Shown here one piece after another: positions 25,401 to 34,991 of a DNA stretch of 60,644 bases. The stretch comes from Pseudomonadota bacterium (GTDB lineage: Bacteria; Pseudomonadota; Gammaproteobacteria; Burkholderiales; Burkholderiaceae_C), in contig JAFEEG010000045.1 of the NCBI GenBank assembly GCA_018241225.1, positions 1 through 60,644 of the forward strand. Reading direction: 5' to 3'. Numbering within the stretch: position 1 is the first letter of the stretch; every line of letters begins with the position of its first letter. The notes under the pieces are model-generated. The model made no database searches. It was given only the letters and a program-made list of their open reading frames with translations, and was not told where the DNA came from. The position numbers were made by a program, and so were the translations under genes.

Positions 25401-27557
25401 TTACGGCGCAATGTCCTGCGAAAGCACGTTGCGCAGTGCGGCGCGCGAAAAGCGAGCGTCGGCAAACGCTCGCCCGCCACCGGCCACGGCTTGCCAGCGG
25501 GCATCATCCTGCATCAGCTCGACGATGGCATCGGCAATGACTTGTGCATCATCGGAAACCGGTATGACCTGTTCCAGGCCCTCCAGCCCCTGGGCGCCCA
25601 CGGTAGTCGTGACCAGTGGCAGCCCATGGTGCAGCGCCTCGATCACCTTGCCCTTGACGCCGGCACCGAAGCGCATCGGCGCCACGGCCACGCCCAGGCT
25701 GCGGTAGTAGCCCAGCAGGGCCTCGTCGCTTACATACCCAGTCACCTGCACATCGGGGCCGGCCAAGGCCTTGACCTCGTCGGTGGGCTTGGAGCCCACC
25801 AGCAGCAATTGCGCGCCGGGCACACGCGACTTCACGCGTGGGAGGATCTCGCGCACCAGCCAGATGGCCGCGTCGATATTGGGCGCATGCCCGAAGCCGG
25901 CGACAAACGCGAACTGCTGCCGCTGCCGCGTTGCCAGGCCGAGCGCGGGCTCTTGCTCGTCGAAGACGAAAAGCGGCAGCGTGTGCGCTCGCGCCTGCGG
26001 CAAAAGGGACCGGACCACGGCGGTCTCGGAGGCGGAGGGATAGTAGATGACGTCGCTGGCGCGCCAGATGGATTCCTCGAGCGACTTGAACCGGTTCGAC
26101 TCGCGCAACAGGCCCTCGTCGCGGGTGAGCTCGTATTGGCTCTGCAGGCGCAGGTGGTGCAGGTCATGGCCGTAGAAGAGGAACTTGGCGCGGCTGTTGG
26201 CGCGCACCGGCGCCAGGCACTCCCGCGCCGCCTCCGGGCGGTTGACGAAAACATAGTCGAGTACGTCCGCGAACTGGCGCACCCAGCCGGCGAAGTCGTA
26301 GTCTTCACCGTAGAAGACCTCGATGCCTTCCTGCTGCATCTGCTGCGTGTAGACCGGGTCACGCCACAGGCTGGTCGGGCAGAACTTGACCACCAGCCCC
26401 ATGGCCTGCAGCTCGCGCATGACACACACGATGCTGCGCGATCCGGCGTCGATGTCCGGCTGGGGCATGTAGCGGTCCACCACCAGGACAGTCTTGCGGC
26501 CGGCGCTGCGCTCGCGGGCGTGCAGCAACTGCTCGCCCTGCGGCAAGTTCTGCACATCCAGCACCGAGGCCCATCGCTCGCGAAATTTCTTCTGGTTTAT
26601 CGCCTGGTGCGCCTTCACACCGGAGCCGGTGTCGGTGCCGTGCGAGATGCCTTCGTAGTGCACCACCACCGATTCGGGCTGGTAGTACACCTTCTTGCCG
26701 GCAGCACGCACACGCATGGCCAGGTCGGTGTCCTCGTAGTAGGCGGGCAGGTAGTACTCGTCGAACCCGCCCAGTTGATCCCACAGCGCCTTGGGAATGA
26801 GCAGCGACGCGCCGGAGCAGTAGTCCGCCTCCTTGACGTAGTTGAAGGCTGGCAATGCCGGATCGTCGAGGCGGCCGAAATTGCCGCCCGAACCGTCGCG
26901 CCAGACGATGCCGCCCGCCTCCTGAAGACGCCCATCGGGATAGACCAGCTTGGAGCCCACCATACCGCAGTCGGGCAACTGCCGAAACAGCGCAAGCATG
27001 CTGTCCAGACAACCCGCGGACACCTCGGTATCGTTGTTGAGCAGGTAGACGTAGCGCCCGCGTGCAGCCCTGCATGCGGCGTTGGCCGAGCGCAGGAAGC
27101 CCAGGTTTTGCGGGTGCACGATCAAACGCAGGCCGGACACGTGGCCCAGGCGAAGGATGTCCGCATCGCCGGAAGCATCTTCTGCCACGATGACCTCCAC
27201 GCTCGCCTGCGGCAGGTGCTCGGCAATCGAGCGTACGCAATTGAGCGTATGGCCCAGGTTGCCATAGGCCGGAATGACGATGGACACCTCCGGCTGCTCG
27301 ACCGGGGCGAAGTGCAGGCCGGCCAGCACGGCGTCGAAGTCCTTTGGCGCCACCGGGCCGCGGCCCTGCGGGGTGAGCAGCCGACCATCGCGCTGGCGCT
27401 TCCAGAATTCGTAGTGCGGCTCGCCCTTGAAAATCAGCGGACCGGCCAGGCGATAGCCCAGGGAGGCCACGCGCTGCTTGGCGAGGCGGGAAATGGGCAG
27501 TGCCCGGTAGGCCTGCCGGGCCCAGCGGACCACGTGAGAACTGATGTTTGTGCCCAT
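25401..27557 (-). CDS. Two-domain glycosyltransferase (GT2 then GT4)
   Basis: A 718-residue protein from the ATG at 27557; a TTG at 27659 would add 34 residues. The first catalytic domain, about residues 85-330, is GT-A family 2 (PEVSIVIPAYGNLGHTLNC, LLNNDTEVSAGCLDSM, YYEDTDLAMRVRAAG). After a linker domain, a GT-B C-terminal half at about 550-715 shows FVAGFGHAPNIDAAIWL and GAGVKGKVIEALHHGLPLVTT. Such double transferases usually add two linkages of a repeat unit. It is the first gene of a three-gene operon, divergent from manC. Confidence 0.87.
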   Translation of the reverse strand: MGTNISSHVVRWARQAYRALPISRLAKQRVASLGYRLAGPLIFKGEPHYEFWKRQRDGRLLTPQGRGPVAPKDFDAVLAGLHFAPVEQPEVSIVIPAYGNLGHTLNCVRSIAEHLPQASVEVIVAEDASGDADILRLGHVSGLRLIVHPQNLGFLRSANAACRAARGRYVYLLNNDTEVSAGCLDSMLALFRQLPDCGMVGSKLVYPDGRLQEAGGIVWRDGSGGNFGRLDDPALPAFNYVKEADYCSGASLLIPKALWDQLGGFDEYYLPAYYEDTDLAMRVRAAGKKVYYQPESVVVHYEGISHGTDTGSGVKAHQAINQKKFRERWASVLDVQNLPQGEQLLHARERSAGRKTVLVVDRYMPQPDIDAGSRSIVCVMRELQAMGLVVKFCPTSLWRDPVYTQQMQQEGIEVFYGEDYDFAGWVRQFADVLDYVFVNRPEAARECLAPVRANSRAKFLFYGHDLHHLRLQSQYELTRDEGLLRESNRFKSLEESIWRASDVIYYPSASETAVVRSLLPQARAHTLPLFVFDEQEPALGLATRQRQQFAFVAGFGHAPNIDAAIWLVREILPRVKSRVPGAQLLLVGSKPTDEVKALAGPDVQVTGYVSDEALLGYYRSLGVAVAPMRFGAGVKGKVIEALHHGLPLVTTTVGAQGLEGLEQVIPVSDDAQVIADAIVELMQDDARWQAVAGGGRAFADARFSRAALRNVLSQDIAP

Positions 27558-27683
27558 GGCAACATGGCTGGCGGGCGCCGCCAGCCTGTCGAATTGATTT
27601 GCTGACCCGATTGTCTCTTCTGGCGGGTTCGAATTCGTCCCCTCGTAAAATCTGGGCAAGGCAACATTTCAAAAGGGTTCCGC

Positions 27684-29102
27684 ATGCAATTGCTTTCGGT
27701 GGTGCTTTCTGGCGGCTCGGGTACCCGGTTGTGGCCGGTATCCAGGCAGTCCTACCCCAAGCCGTTCATGCATATTGGCGGCTCGACGCTGCTCCAGCAG
27801 ACGATCGAGCGCGGGCAGGCCTGCGGCACGGGGGACCTGCTGGTGGTTACCAACCAGGACCATCTGTTCCATACGCAGAACGTACTGGAGCAAATGGCCG
27901 ATGCGCCGGACACGGCCTTCCTGCTTGAGCCCAAGGGGCGCAACACCGGCCCTGCCATCGCACTGGCGGCCTTGCATTGCGAAAAGCACTTCTCGCCTGA
28001 CACGGTGATGCTGGTGCTGTCAGCCGACCACCTCATCCCGAACGTAGAGGCCTTCGTGGCCAGCGCCACCGAGGCCACTCGACTGGCGCGGCAAGGCTCG
28101 ATCGTGGTCTTTGGCATTCCGCCCACCAGCCCAGAGACTGGCTTCGGCTATCTGGAGGTTGCGCAGGTTTCCCGCGAGAGCCAGAAGGTGATCCGTTTTG
28201 TGGAGAAGCCTGACCTGCCGACGGCGCAGGGCTATCTGTCCACCGGACGCTACTACTGGAACAGCGGCATGTTCTGCTCTACCGCCGCGGCCATGCTGGC
28301 GGCGATGGAGTTGCACGCACCCGAGATGCTTGCAGCTGCGCGCAAGGCCATGGACGAGTCGAGCACGCAGGACAAGCGCACCCGGTTCCAATCCCGCACC
28401 TTCGACCTGCAGCCCGACATCAGCATCGACTATGCGGTGATGGAACACGCGCAGAACGTTCAGGTGGTGCCGGCCAAGTTCAGCTGGAGTGACGTGGGCT
28501 CCTGGCCCGCAGTGGCGGAGGCCTTGCCGGCGGACGCCAGCGGCAACACGTTCGGCCGGGGCGTCGTGGCCATCGACACCAGGGGCACCCACGTGCGCGT
28601 GGAAAGCCACCTGCCCAAGATCGTGGCGACCATCGGCCTGCAAGACCTGATCATCGTGGACACACCTTCGGCCTTGCTGGTGGCCGACAAGAACAGCAGC
28701 CAGAAGGTCAAGCAGGTGGTGGATATCCTCAAGGCACGCGGGATCGAGTCTGTCTCACTTCCCGATACAGTGCATCGCCCCTGGGGCACATACACTACAC
28801 TCACGGAAGAAGGCGGCTACAAAGTCAAGCGCATCACGGTCAAGCCGGGCCATGCGCTGTCGTTGCAGTACCACCACCGACGCGCGGAGCATTGGGTGGT
28901 TGTGCAAGGCATCGCGAAGGTTCAGGTAGGCGACGAAGAATTCGAAACCCTGCCGGGCCAATATCGCTACATCCCCCTGAAAGAAAAGCACCGCCTGACC
29001 AATATCGGCAAGGAGTTGCTCGTGCTCATCGAAGTGCAGTGCGGCGACTACCTGGGCGAGGACGACATCGTCCGCCTGGCCGACACCTACGGAAGAGCAT
29101 GA
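27684..29102 (+). CDS. manC: Mannose-1-phosphate guanylyltransferase / mannose-6-phosphate isomerase
   Basis: A 472-residue bifunctional type II enzyme. The nucleotidyltransferase part starts VVLSGGSGTRLWPVSRQSYPKPF with RFVEKPDLPTAQ, and the C-terminal cupin isomerase domain contains HRPWGTYTTLTEEGGYKVKRI and KPGHALSLQYHHRRAEHW. It makes GDP-mannose from mannose-1-phosphate, and may also supply mannose-6-phosphate. Its stop overlaps the wzm start by ATGA, tying sugar supply to export. gmd, about 20 kb away, would use its product. Confidence 0.95.
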   Translation: MQLLSVVLSGGSGTRLWPVSRQSYPKPFMHIGGSTLLQQTIERGQACGTGDLLVVTNQDHLFHTQNVLEQMADAPDTAFLLEPKGRNTGPAIALAALHCEKHFSPDTVMLVLSADHLIPNVEAFVASATEATRLARQGSIVVFGIPPTSPETGFGYLEVAQVSRESQKVIRFVEKPDLPTAQGYLSTGRYYWNSGMFCSTAAAMLAAMELHAPEMLAAARKAMDESSTQDKRTRFQSRTFDLQPDISIDYAVMEHAQNVQVVPAKFSWSDVGSWPAVAEALPADASGNTFGRGVVAIDTRGTHVRVESHLPKIVATIGLQDLIIVDTPSALLVADKNSSQKVKQVVDILKARGIESVSLPDTVHRPWGTYTTLTEEGGYKVKRITVKPGHALSLQYHHRRAEHWVVVQGIAKVQVGDEEFETLPGQYRYIPLKEKHRLTNIGKELLVLIEVQCGDYLGEDDIVRLADTYGRA

Positions 29103-29902
29103 GTCAAGTCCACTCCAATTTGCATCGAAGCGCCTGGACCGATTGGTGGGAAGGCACCCGCCGCACCGACATCTGGTGGACCCTGGCGTGGTTTGATATC
29201 GTCTTGCGCTATCGGCGCTCCATGCTCGGGCCGCTGTGGCTCACTCTGAGCATGGGCGCCATGATTGGCGGCATGGGGCCGCTGTACAGCTCTCTGTTTG
29301 GCACTGAACTCACGAAGTTTTTCCCGCACCTGGCGCTCGGCCTGATTTTCTGGACAACCTTTTCCAGCATGATCACGGATTCGTGCAATGCCTTCATTAA
29401 TTCAGGGAACTACCTCAAGCAGAGCTATTTTCCGGTCAGCCTGTTTGTTTGGCGCAGCATGTCGCGCAACCTCATCCAGTTCGCGCACCAGATCATCCTC
29501 TATGTGCCGGTGGCCATTTGGGCAGGCGTTTCGTTGAAGATGCATGCGCTGCTATTCATTCCAGCGTTCGCTCTCTTTCTCTTGAATGCTCATGCCTTGG
29601 GTTTGGTCCTGGGGTTTATCTGCACTCGTTACCGCGACGTCGCTCAGATTGTGATTAGCATCATGCAGATGCTGATGTTCCTGACTCCCGTGTTCTGGCT
29701 GCCCGAGAATCTGCCGGATCGCGCCAAGCTTGTGCTGTGGAATCCGCTGGCGCAGATGCTGGATCTGCTGCGCGCCCCGCTGATGGGGGGCGTTTCGGAT
29801 ACGCACAACTGGACGGGACTGCTCATCTGGACGGTGCTCAACCTTGCGCTGGCCTCTTGGCTTTTTTCCAGATACCGCCGCCGAGTGGTCTACTGGCTCT
29901 GA
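29099..29902 (+). CDS. wzm: Polysaccharide ABC exporter, membrane component
   Basis: A 267-residue ABC-2 type permease with six predicted membrane segments and the family start WWTLAWFDIVLRYRRSMLGPLWLTLS. It contains the conserved NYLKQSYFPVSLFVWRS and RYRDVAQI segments and a terminal TPVFWLPE and NPLAQMLDLLR. With the ATP-binding subunit encoded 15 bases downstream it flips undecaprenyl-linked polysaccharide across the inner membrane. Its start overlaps manC. It belongs to the Wzm/KpsM group; O-antigen rather than capsule export is inferred from the WecA-type initiator. Confidence 0.92.
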   Translation: MSQVHSNLHRSAWTDWWEGTRRTDIWWTLAWFDIVLRYRRSMLGPLWLTLSMGAMIGGMGPLYSSLFGTELTKFFPHLALGLIFWTTFSSMITDSCNAFINSGNYLKQSYFPVSLFVWRSMSRNLIQFAHQIILYVPVAIWAGVSLKMHALLFIPAFALFLLNAHALGLVLGFICTRYRDVAQIVISIMQMLMFLTPVFWLPENLPDRAKLVLWNPLAQMLDLLRAPLMGGVSDTHNWTGLLIWTVLNLALASWLFSRYRRRVVYWL

Positions 29903-29917
29903 CTCTGAATTAGGCTC

Positions 29918-30622
29918 ATGCCCAAGATCTCCCTCAAGAACGTTGGCGTCAATTTTCCCATCTATGGGGCAGGCGCCAGTTCCCTCAAGAAATCACTTGC
30001 AGCCTCAGTCACCGGTGGCCGATTTGGCAAGGAAACCGGAGTGAACGTGGTTCAAGCCCTGTCGGGCATCAACCTGGAATTGAAGGCTGGTGATCGCCTG
30101 GGCCTTGTGGGCCACAACGGAGCCGGAAAGTCGACGCTATTGCGGACGCTGGCTGGCGTGTACGAGCCTTCGGTCGGTGAATTCGTTCGTGAAGGAACGC
30201 TCGCCAGCTTGATCGACCCGTCTCTGGGCATCGAACCGGACGCCAACGGGCTGGAAAACATCATGCTGCGCGGCCTGGTGATGGGTCTGAGCAAGCGCAA
30301 GATCGACTCGATGGTGGACGAGATCGTCGATTTCAGCGGTTTGGGCGACTACATCAACATGCCGGTTCGCACGTACTCGACCGGCATGATGATGCGGCTG
30401 GCTTTCTCAATTTCGACCAGTGTGAAAGCAGACATCCTTCTCATGGACGAGTGGCTCTCGGTGGGCGACGCAGAGTTCACCGAAAAGGCCGAGAAGCGCA
30501 TGAAGGACGTTGTCTCGGGCGCCGGCATCCTGGTGCTGGCTTCTCACTCGCCTGCGTTGATTGCCAAGGAGTGCAATCGCGTAGTGCACCTGGAGCACGG
30601 GCGACTGGTCGAGTCATCCTGA
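29918..30622 (+). CDS. wzt: Polysaccharide ABC exporter, ATP-binding component without C-terminal domain
   Basis: A 234-residue ABC ATPase. Walker A is GHNGAGKST (about residues 64-72), the signature is YSTGMMMRLAFSI, Walker B is ILLMDEWLSVGD and the H-loop is LASHSPALI. It ends right after the nucleotide-binding domain. Wzt proteins that recognise a capped O-antigen, as in E. coli O9a, carry an extra C-terminal beta-sandwich of about 150-200 residues, which is absent here. The short form occurs in systems such as Klebsiella O2a. It partners the wzm product. Confidence 0.92.
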   Translation: MPKISLKNVGVNFPIYGAGASSLKKSLAASVTGGRFGKETGVNVVQALSGINLELKAGDRLGLVGHNGAGKSTLLRTLAGVYEPSVGEFVREGTLASLIDPSLGIEPDANGLENIMLRGLVMGLSKRKIDSMVDEIVDFSGLGDYINMPVRTYSTGMMMRLAFSISTSVKADILLMDEWLSVGDAEFTEKAEKRMKDVVSGAGILVLASHSPALIAKECNRVVHLEHGRLVESS

Positions 30623-30642
30623 AGACCGGCAATCAGGCCCGC

Positions 30643-31683
30643 TCAGGAGCCAGCTCGAATCTTCCGAACCAACGGTAGTCTGATTACGGCATCGGCCACC
30701 CGCACGATGCCCCGCGAGCCATTCAGGATCAAGCATCGCATGAACCACAAGCGCAGCTTGGGGACACGCCCCACATAGCGATTGGCCAATGCCAAGTCGG
30801 CAAATTCCCGGTAGTACTCGATCAGCTCGTTACGGTACTCATTGTCGAGCTTGATCGACGCGATGGCTTGATCGGCAAACAGGCGACCGAAACGAGGCAC
30901 AAAGCAGTCGCGCAGATAGTAGCGTTCGCGTTGCGGCTCATCGGGAAACATGTCAAACATCTTCTTAAAGTACCGATAACGACTTCGGATCATGCGAATG
31001 CTGAAGGAAGTGCTTTCGACGTGAATGCACCAAACCGTCACGGCACGATCCAAGAAGTAGTTGCTAAAGCCCTTTCGAAAGATGCGCAAGAACAGATCGT
31101 CGTCTTCGTAGCCCATGAACTGAGGGTCAAACCCTCCAATTGCCTCGAACGCCTTGCGACTGATCAGGGCTGCGGACGGCAACACATGCATGTCATGACG
31201 CAAGAGGTTCACGACATCGCGCTTGGGATTTTGGTCGGAGCTCTCCTTCACCATCGACGTGCGTACGATGTTGCCGCCCCCATCAGCCTCATAGAGATCC
31301 GCGTAGACAAAGCCAAAGCGCGGGTCTTCGGGAGGAATGCCGGCTACAAGCAATTCGATGTGGTTCTCGAGATAGAAGTCGTCCTGGTCAAGAAAGCAGA
31401 TGAAATTCGACACAGAGGCTGCGACGCCCGCATTGCGCGCCGAGCCCTGCCCTCCATTTTTCTTGTCGATGATCCGGAAGGGATACCGCTTGGCCAGCTC
31501 GCCCAGAGCCTCCCTCTCTTCAGCTCGCGAGCCGTCGTTGACGACGATGACCTCGTCGGCAGGCACCGTCTGCGCAAACACGCTGGAGATCGACCGCTCG
31601 ATGAAGCGCGACCCGTTGTAGAACGGTATGACAACCACAACGGATGCCTGCGGCGGAGTGAATTTCAGCTGGAGGGGATTCAT
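30643..31683 (-). CDS. Family 2 glycosyltransferase
   Basis: A 346-residue GT-A enzyme with an inverting family 2 core in the first ~220 residues: SVVVVIPFYNGSRFIERSI, VIVVNDGSRAEE, NGGQGSARNAGV, and FLDQDDFYLENH as the metal-binding DXD. The C-terminal ~120 residues are helical and basic and may contact the membrane. It is the last gene of the minus-strand operon that begins at galE near 40.9 kb, and is convergent with wzt 20 bases away. Confidence 0.88.
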   Translation of the reverse strand: MNPLQLKFTPPQASVVVVIPFYNGSRFIERSISSVFAQTVPADEVIVVNDGSRAEEREALGELAKRYPFRIIDKKNGGQGSARNAGVAASVSNFICFLDQDDFYLENHIELLVAGIPPEDPRFGFVYADLYEADGGGNIVRTSMVKESSDQNPKRDVVNLLRHDMHVLPSAALISRKAFEAIGGFDPQFMGYEDDDLFLRIFRKGFSNYFLDRAVTVWCIHVESTSFSIRMIRSRYRYFKKMFDMFPDEPQRERYYLRDCFVPRFGRLFADQAIASIKLDNEYRNELIEYYREFADLALANRYVGRVPKLRLWFMRCLILNGSRGIVRVADAVIRLPLVRKIRAGS

Positions 31684-31704
31684 TGAAAGCCAATTGCTCC
31701 TAAG

Positions 31705-33801
31705 TCAGCAGCTGTTTTCCTGCACAAAGGTGCTCTCGAAACTAGAGTAAGGCAACCACTCGGCTGGCACGGACTCCGCCAACACATCAGGAAGTTCAAG
31801 GCCTAACCGCACGGCAAGACCTTTGACGTGTTCACTCAACCAGGTCGGCCCACGCCATTTTCGCAAAAGGAACTGCACCGACGTCAGGAGGGCCTGCGCA
31901 TCCGAACATTGGGGTTGCAGCTTGCCGTCGTCAAAGAGCGCTGTCGGACAGGCCTTCAGGACGAATCCACGGGCGCGTGCGCGCCACCCGAGGTCGATGC
32001 CCATGATGTCGGCACTGAGTTGGATGTCAAATCCCTCGAGCACCTCGAAGGCGGGCCGCGGGATCAACAGGCAGTCTGCGCGAACATCCGGCAATTCGAA
32101 GCACAACGGCTCGTAAGGTGCCGGGTGCTTTGCTTCTACAGGTACACCTTCGACAAGCGCCCGGTGAAAATTTGCTGCACTCGCCGTCAGCATGGCCTCT
32201 ATCGCGCCGCGATGCGGTATGACGCCAGGTGCCAGCGCAATGTAGTGTGTTGCACCGCCGGCAAAAGCCTGCGACATCAGTTCATTGTGCTTTTCAGCAA
32301 AACTCTGCGATTGAGTCTGCTCAATGTAGCGAATGCACCCGCTCTGCCCGGCCGCCTCCGCCCGATGCTCAGAGCCAACCAGGACTCGATGCCCGGCGAG
32401 GCCGACGTGATCCAGAGCATGAATGACGGCCGCAGCGGCGTCGGTCATCTGTATAGGGTCTGGACCAGCGAGCGGTATTCCCACGGCCACTCGGACGCCG
32501 AGATCAGCTTTGCCATCTGTGACTCCAAGCGCCCGCTGCCGAACCCGCAAGAAAAATTCGCCAGAAGGCCCCGAGACCGCCCGCGACTCGCTCCACGCCT
32601 CGCGCTTTCCATAGGGAGCTGTCAGCCTGTAGCCATTTGCGCAAAGCCATCGGGACAGGTCTCGAGGCTCCTCCAGACGATCGATCGCCGGCGTGCTTTC
32701 GTAGAGTTCTGGTTGCCCGGTCTTGACCCAATCGTATCCCGCATGTTCGCAGGCGAAGAAGAACAGATGCTCGACTGCATGAGCCAGCGTGCCGTCCTGC
32801 TGGCCCTTCTCCGGATCAAAGTCCTGATAGCGCAGATCCAAATCGAGGAGTGGCTTCAACGCCGCGGTCCGAGCCCAGAACATCGAGCCCGACGGAAAGT
32901 CCAGTGGGCGCCGGGGGTCCAGGTTGAAGCCCATCCGATGCGCAAGAATCTGACTGCGTGCGAAATTGCTTCCCCAGCCGAGCCATCGACGCACTGGCTC
33001 AAAGTGCTGGGCCGCAACGATGCCAATTGACGGTTGATTGTCGAAAATCGTGACGATGCTCGTGACAACGTTCTTGGAGCCCAGCAGGCTTTCGAGCGTG
33101 AATTGCCGCCAGGGCGCCAGCACCGACGCATGCGTCGATCTCTTCCCGTGCAGAAGGATGACATATTCGTAGTGAGAGTACACGTCCTTGAATGCCACGA
33201 GCTTTGGCGCAATGTCTCGTCCGATATTTGGAACGACTCGCACCTCGATGCTTCCATTGCGCCATCCGTTGAATGCGGTCCGAATCAGCTCGGCTTGATG
33301 TTGATTGCCAGTGGAAACATATACGTCCACGCTCTCTTCGACGGACTCGAGATATCTCCGGATTTCAATGGCGAGTTCGTCATAGAAAAGGTGGACAACT
33401 GCAGCGATTCTGACTCGCCGCGTCTCAGCCTCATTTGCCCAAGGCAGCGGAATCGCAATCGACCGATCGATTTGCAGATCTCTGCCTGCCGACCTAGGTA
33501 CGAACTCGGCTTGGAGGTATGCCGCCGCGCTGGCGGAAAAGGGGGCAAGCGCGCGCAGCCTCAATCGCCTCAAGGTCCGCTTGAACAACGTGGCCACACG
33601 AACAAGGCCGATTCGACGCGCCCGCCCTCCGGACTGATTCAGAAGATTGACTTCGCCAGACCGGGCCTGCAAAGGACCGAAGCGCGCGAGTACACAGGAG
33701 AGCTGTAGCGTTTCATCCGCTGCGCTGGAGGCCTCATCAACAGCTGGCATTTCGGCATTCCATATCTGCGGATTTCGGTGAAGTGCGCCCCTTGAGCGCA
33801 T
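31705..33801 (-). CDS. Rhamnan synthesis F family protein with second transferase-like domain
   Basis: A 698-residue protein; the ATG at 33801 has a GGAGGG site. Residues about 130-390 form the rhamnan synthesis F domain: VAVVHLFYDELAIEIRRYL, VPNIGRDIAPKLVAF, LLHGKRSTHAS, and FPSGSMFWARTAALKPLL. Members act in polyrhamnose chains as transferases. The remainder resembles a GT-A domain in which the usual DXD is not evident (IALAPGV at the corresponding place), so it may be inactive or binding. With the dTDP-rhamnose genes in the window, a rhamnosyl role is likely. Confidence 0.8.
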   Translation of the reverse strand: MRSRGALHRNPQIWNAEMPAVDEASSAADETLQLSCVLARFGPLQARSGEVNLLNQSGGRARRIGLVRVATLFKRTLRRLRLRALAPFSASAAAYLQAEFVPRSAGRDLQIDRSIAIPLPWANEAETRRVRIAAVVHLFYDELAIEIRRYLESVEESVDVYVSTGNQHQAELIRTAFNGWRNGSIEVRVVPNIGRDIAPKLVAFKDVYSHYEYVILLHGKRSTHASVLAPWRQFTLESLLGSKNVVTSIVTIFDNQPSIGIVAAQHFEPVRRWLGWGSNFARSQILAHRMGFNLDPRRPLDFPSGSMFWARTAALKPLLDLDLRYQDFDPEKGQQDGTLAHAVEHLFFFACEHAGYDWVKTGQPELYESTPAIDRLEEPRDLSRWLCANGYRLTAPYGKREAWSESRAVSGPSGEFFLRVRQRALGVTDGKADLGVRVAVGIPLAGPDPIQMTDAAAAVIHALDHVGLAGHRVLVGSEHRAEAAGQSGCIRYIEQTQSQSFAEKHNELMSQAFAGGATHYIALAPGVIPHRGAIEAMLTASAANFHRALVEGVPVEAKHPAPYEPLCFELPDVRADCLLIPRPAFEVLEGFDIQLSADIMGIDLGWRARARGFVLKACPTALFDDGKLQPQCSDAQALLTSVQFLLRKWRGPTWLSEHVKGLAVRLGLELPDVLAESVPAEWLPYSSFESTFVQENSC

Positions 33802-33824
33802 GCGGGAGCCCTCCGGCGGTCAAA

Positions 33825-34991
33825 TCAAGCAACTCCCAGGGCCTTGAGGATTGCACCTTGTTGATGCTCCCAACTGAACTTCTTCAGCGCGTCCTCCCGT
33901 GCGACTGTGGCCATCTTTTCGTATTCATCCATCTGATCGATTGCGCGCAAGATGACTTGCGCCCATTCGTGCGCCTTCGCCAGATAGCCATTTTCGCCGT
34001 CCCGAATCGAACCCCGATACGTAAAGCCAGGCGACGCGACACTAAGCGTCCCGACGCTTGCCGCCTCGAAGTACTTGAGTTCCGATTTGCAGTCGGTGAA
34101 AGCGTTCGACTGCAAAGGCATCAGATTGAATTCAACGCAGCCCAATAGGCGCTGCAGATTGACGTAGTCATGGAATGGCTGACGACTCACTCGACCTGCA
34201 AATTTCTGCATGGCCGCCCCGTGCTCGATGTATCCAACCACCATGACATCGACATCGGGCCGTTGCACCAGCACATCCGCCAGCGCTGGCTCCACGATCG
34301 CATAGTCAAGACGATGAGATGGCGAGCCACTGAAGTATCCGAGTGTCTTCTTTCCATCGCCCTTGAACCGGGCCTGCGCCTTGAGTTCGAAGACCCGATT
34401 TGCGAGGGACAGTTGCTCCTGGTTCATGAAATTTGGAACAACGGATACAGGGAGACCGGAGAAATCCGCCAGTTTTTCAGCCAGGAACTCGTTAGTGGTG
34501 ATCGCGCCGTCGCAAAGCTTCAGCGTTTGGCCCATGCGCGCCACCATCGCGAACCAGTCGTCCCAAAGGCCCTTCTGCCTGAAATCCAGGCCCAACGTAG
34601 CAACGACCAGATGGGTGTAGTCGGTATCGAAGACAAGGTCATCCACATCGAACAACACTCGCTTGCCTCGAGCTCGGAATTTCGTCACCAAGCCGTTGAT
34701 CTCGTGGCAATAGCGCGAGCGGCAGATAACCAGCATTTCCGCGTAATCGGCAATTTCGTCGAAGTAGTCGCGATCCGAAAGAAAGAAGTAGCTCGCGGAG
34801 ACGTCGCCCGCACCCGGCGCGTTCAACACCTGCGCCATGTTATAGGCGCGATAGCGGAAGGTGCTGTTGTTCGGCTCCTCGTAGAAATACGCCACGCGAA
34901 CGGCGCGTCGATTCAAGGTGGCAAGTCGCTCTGACAGGGGCTGCAGCCAGGGGTCGGAATACGGGACTTGTTGGAGCTGAAGAGAGAACAT
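33825..34991 (-). CDS. Glycosyltransferase, GT-B (family 4-like)
   Basis: A 388-residue protein. The segment VLFDVDDLVFD near residue 115 is typical of transferases from rhamnose-rich polysaccharide clusters, and the C-terminal half has NAFTDCKSELKYFEAASVGTLSVASP as donor-site region. Its ATG overlaps the stop of the upstream WsaF-like gene by one base (TGATG), indicating coupling. It is predicted cytosolic or membrane-attached; the linkage it makes is unknown. Confidence 0.82.
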   Translation of the reverse strand: MFSLQLQQVPYSDPWLQPLSERLATLNRRAVRVAYFYEEPNNSTFRYRAYNMAQVLNAPGAGDVSASYFFLSDRDYFDEIADYAEMLVICRSRYCHEINGLVTKFRARGKRVLFDVDDLVFDTDYTHLVVATLGLDFRQKGLWDDWFAMVARMGQTLKLCDGAITTNEFLAEKLADFSGLPVSVVPNFMNQEQLSLANRVFELKAQARFKGDGKKTLGYFSGSPSHRLDYAIVEPALADVLVQRPDVDVMVVGYIEHGAAMQKFAGRVSRQPFHDYVNLQRLLGCVEFNLMPLQSNAFTDCKSELKYFEAASVGTLSVASPGFTYRGSIRDGENGYLAKAHEWAQVILRAIDQMDEYEKMATVAREDALKKFSWEHQQGAILKALGVA

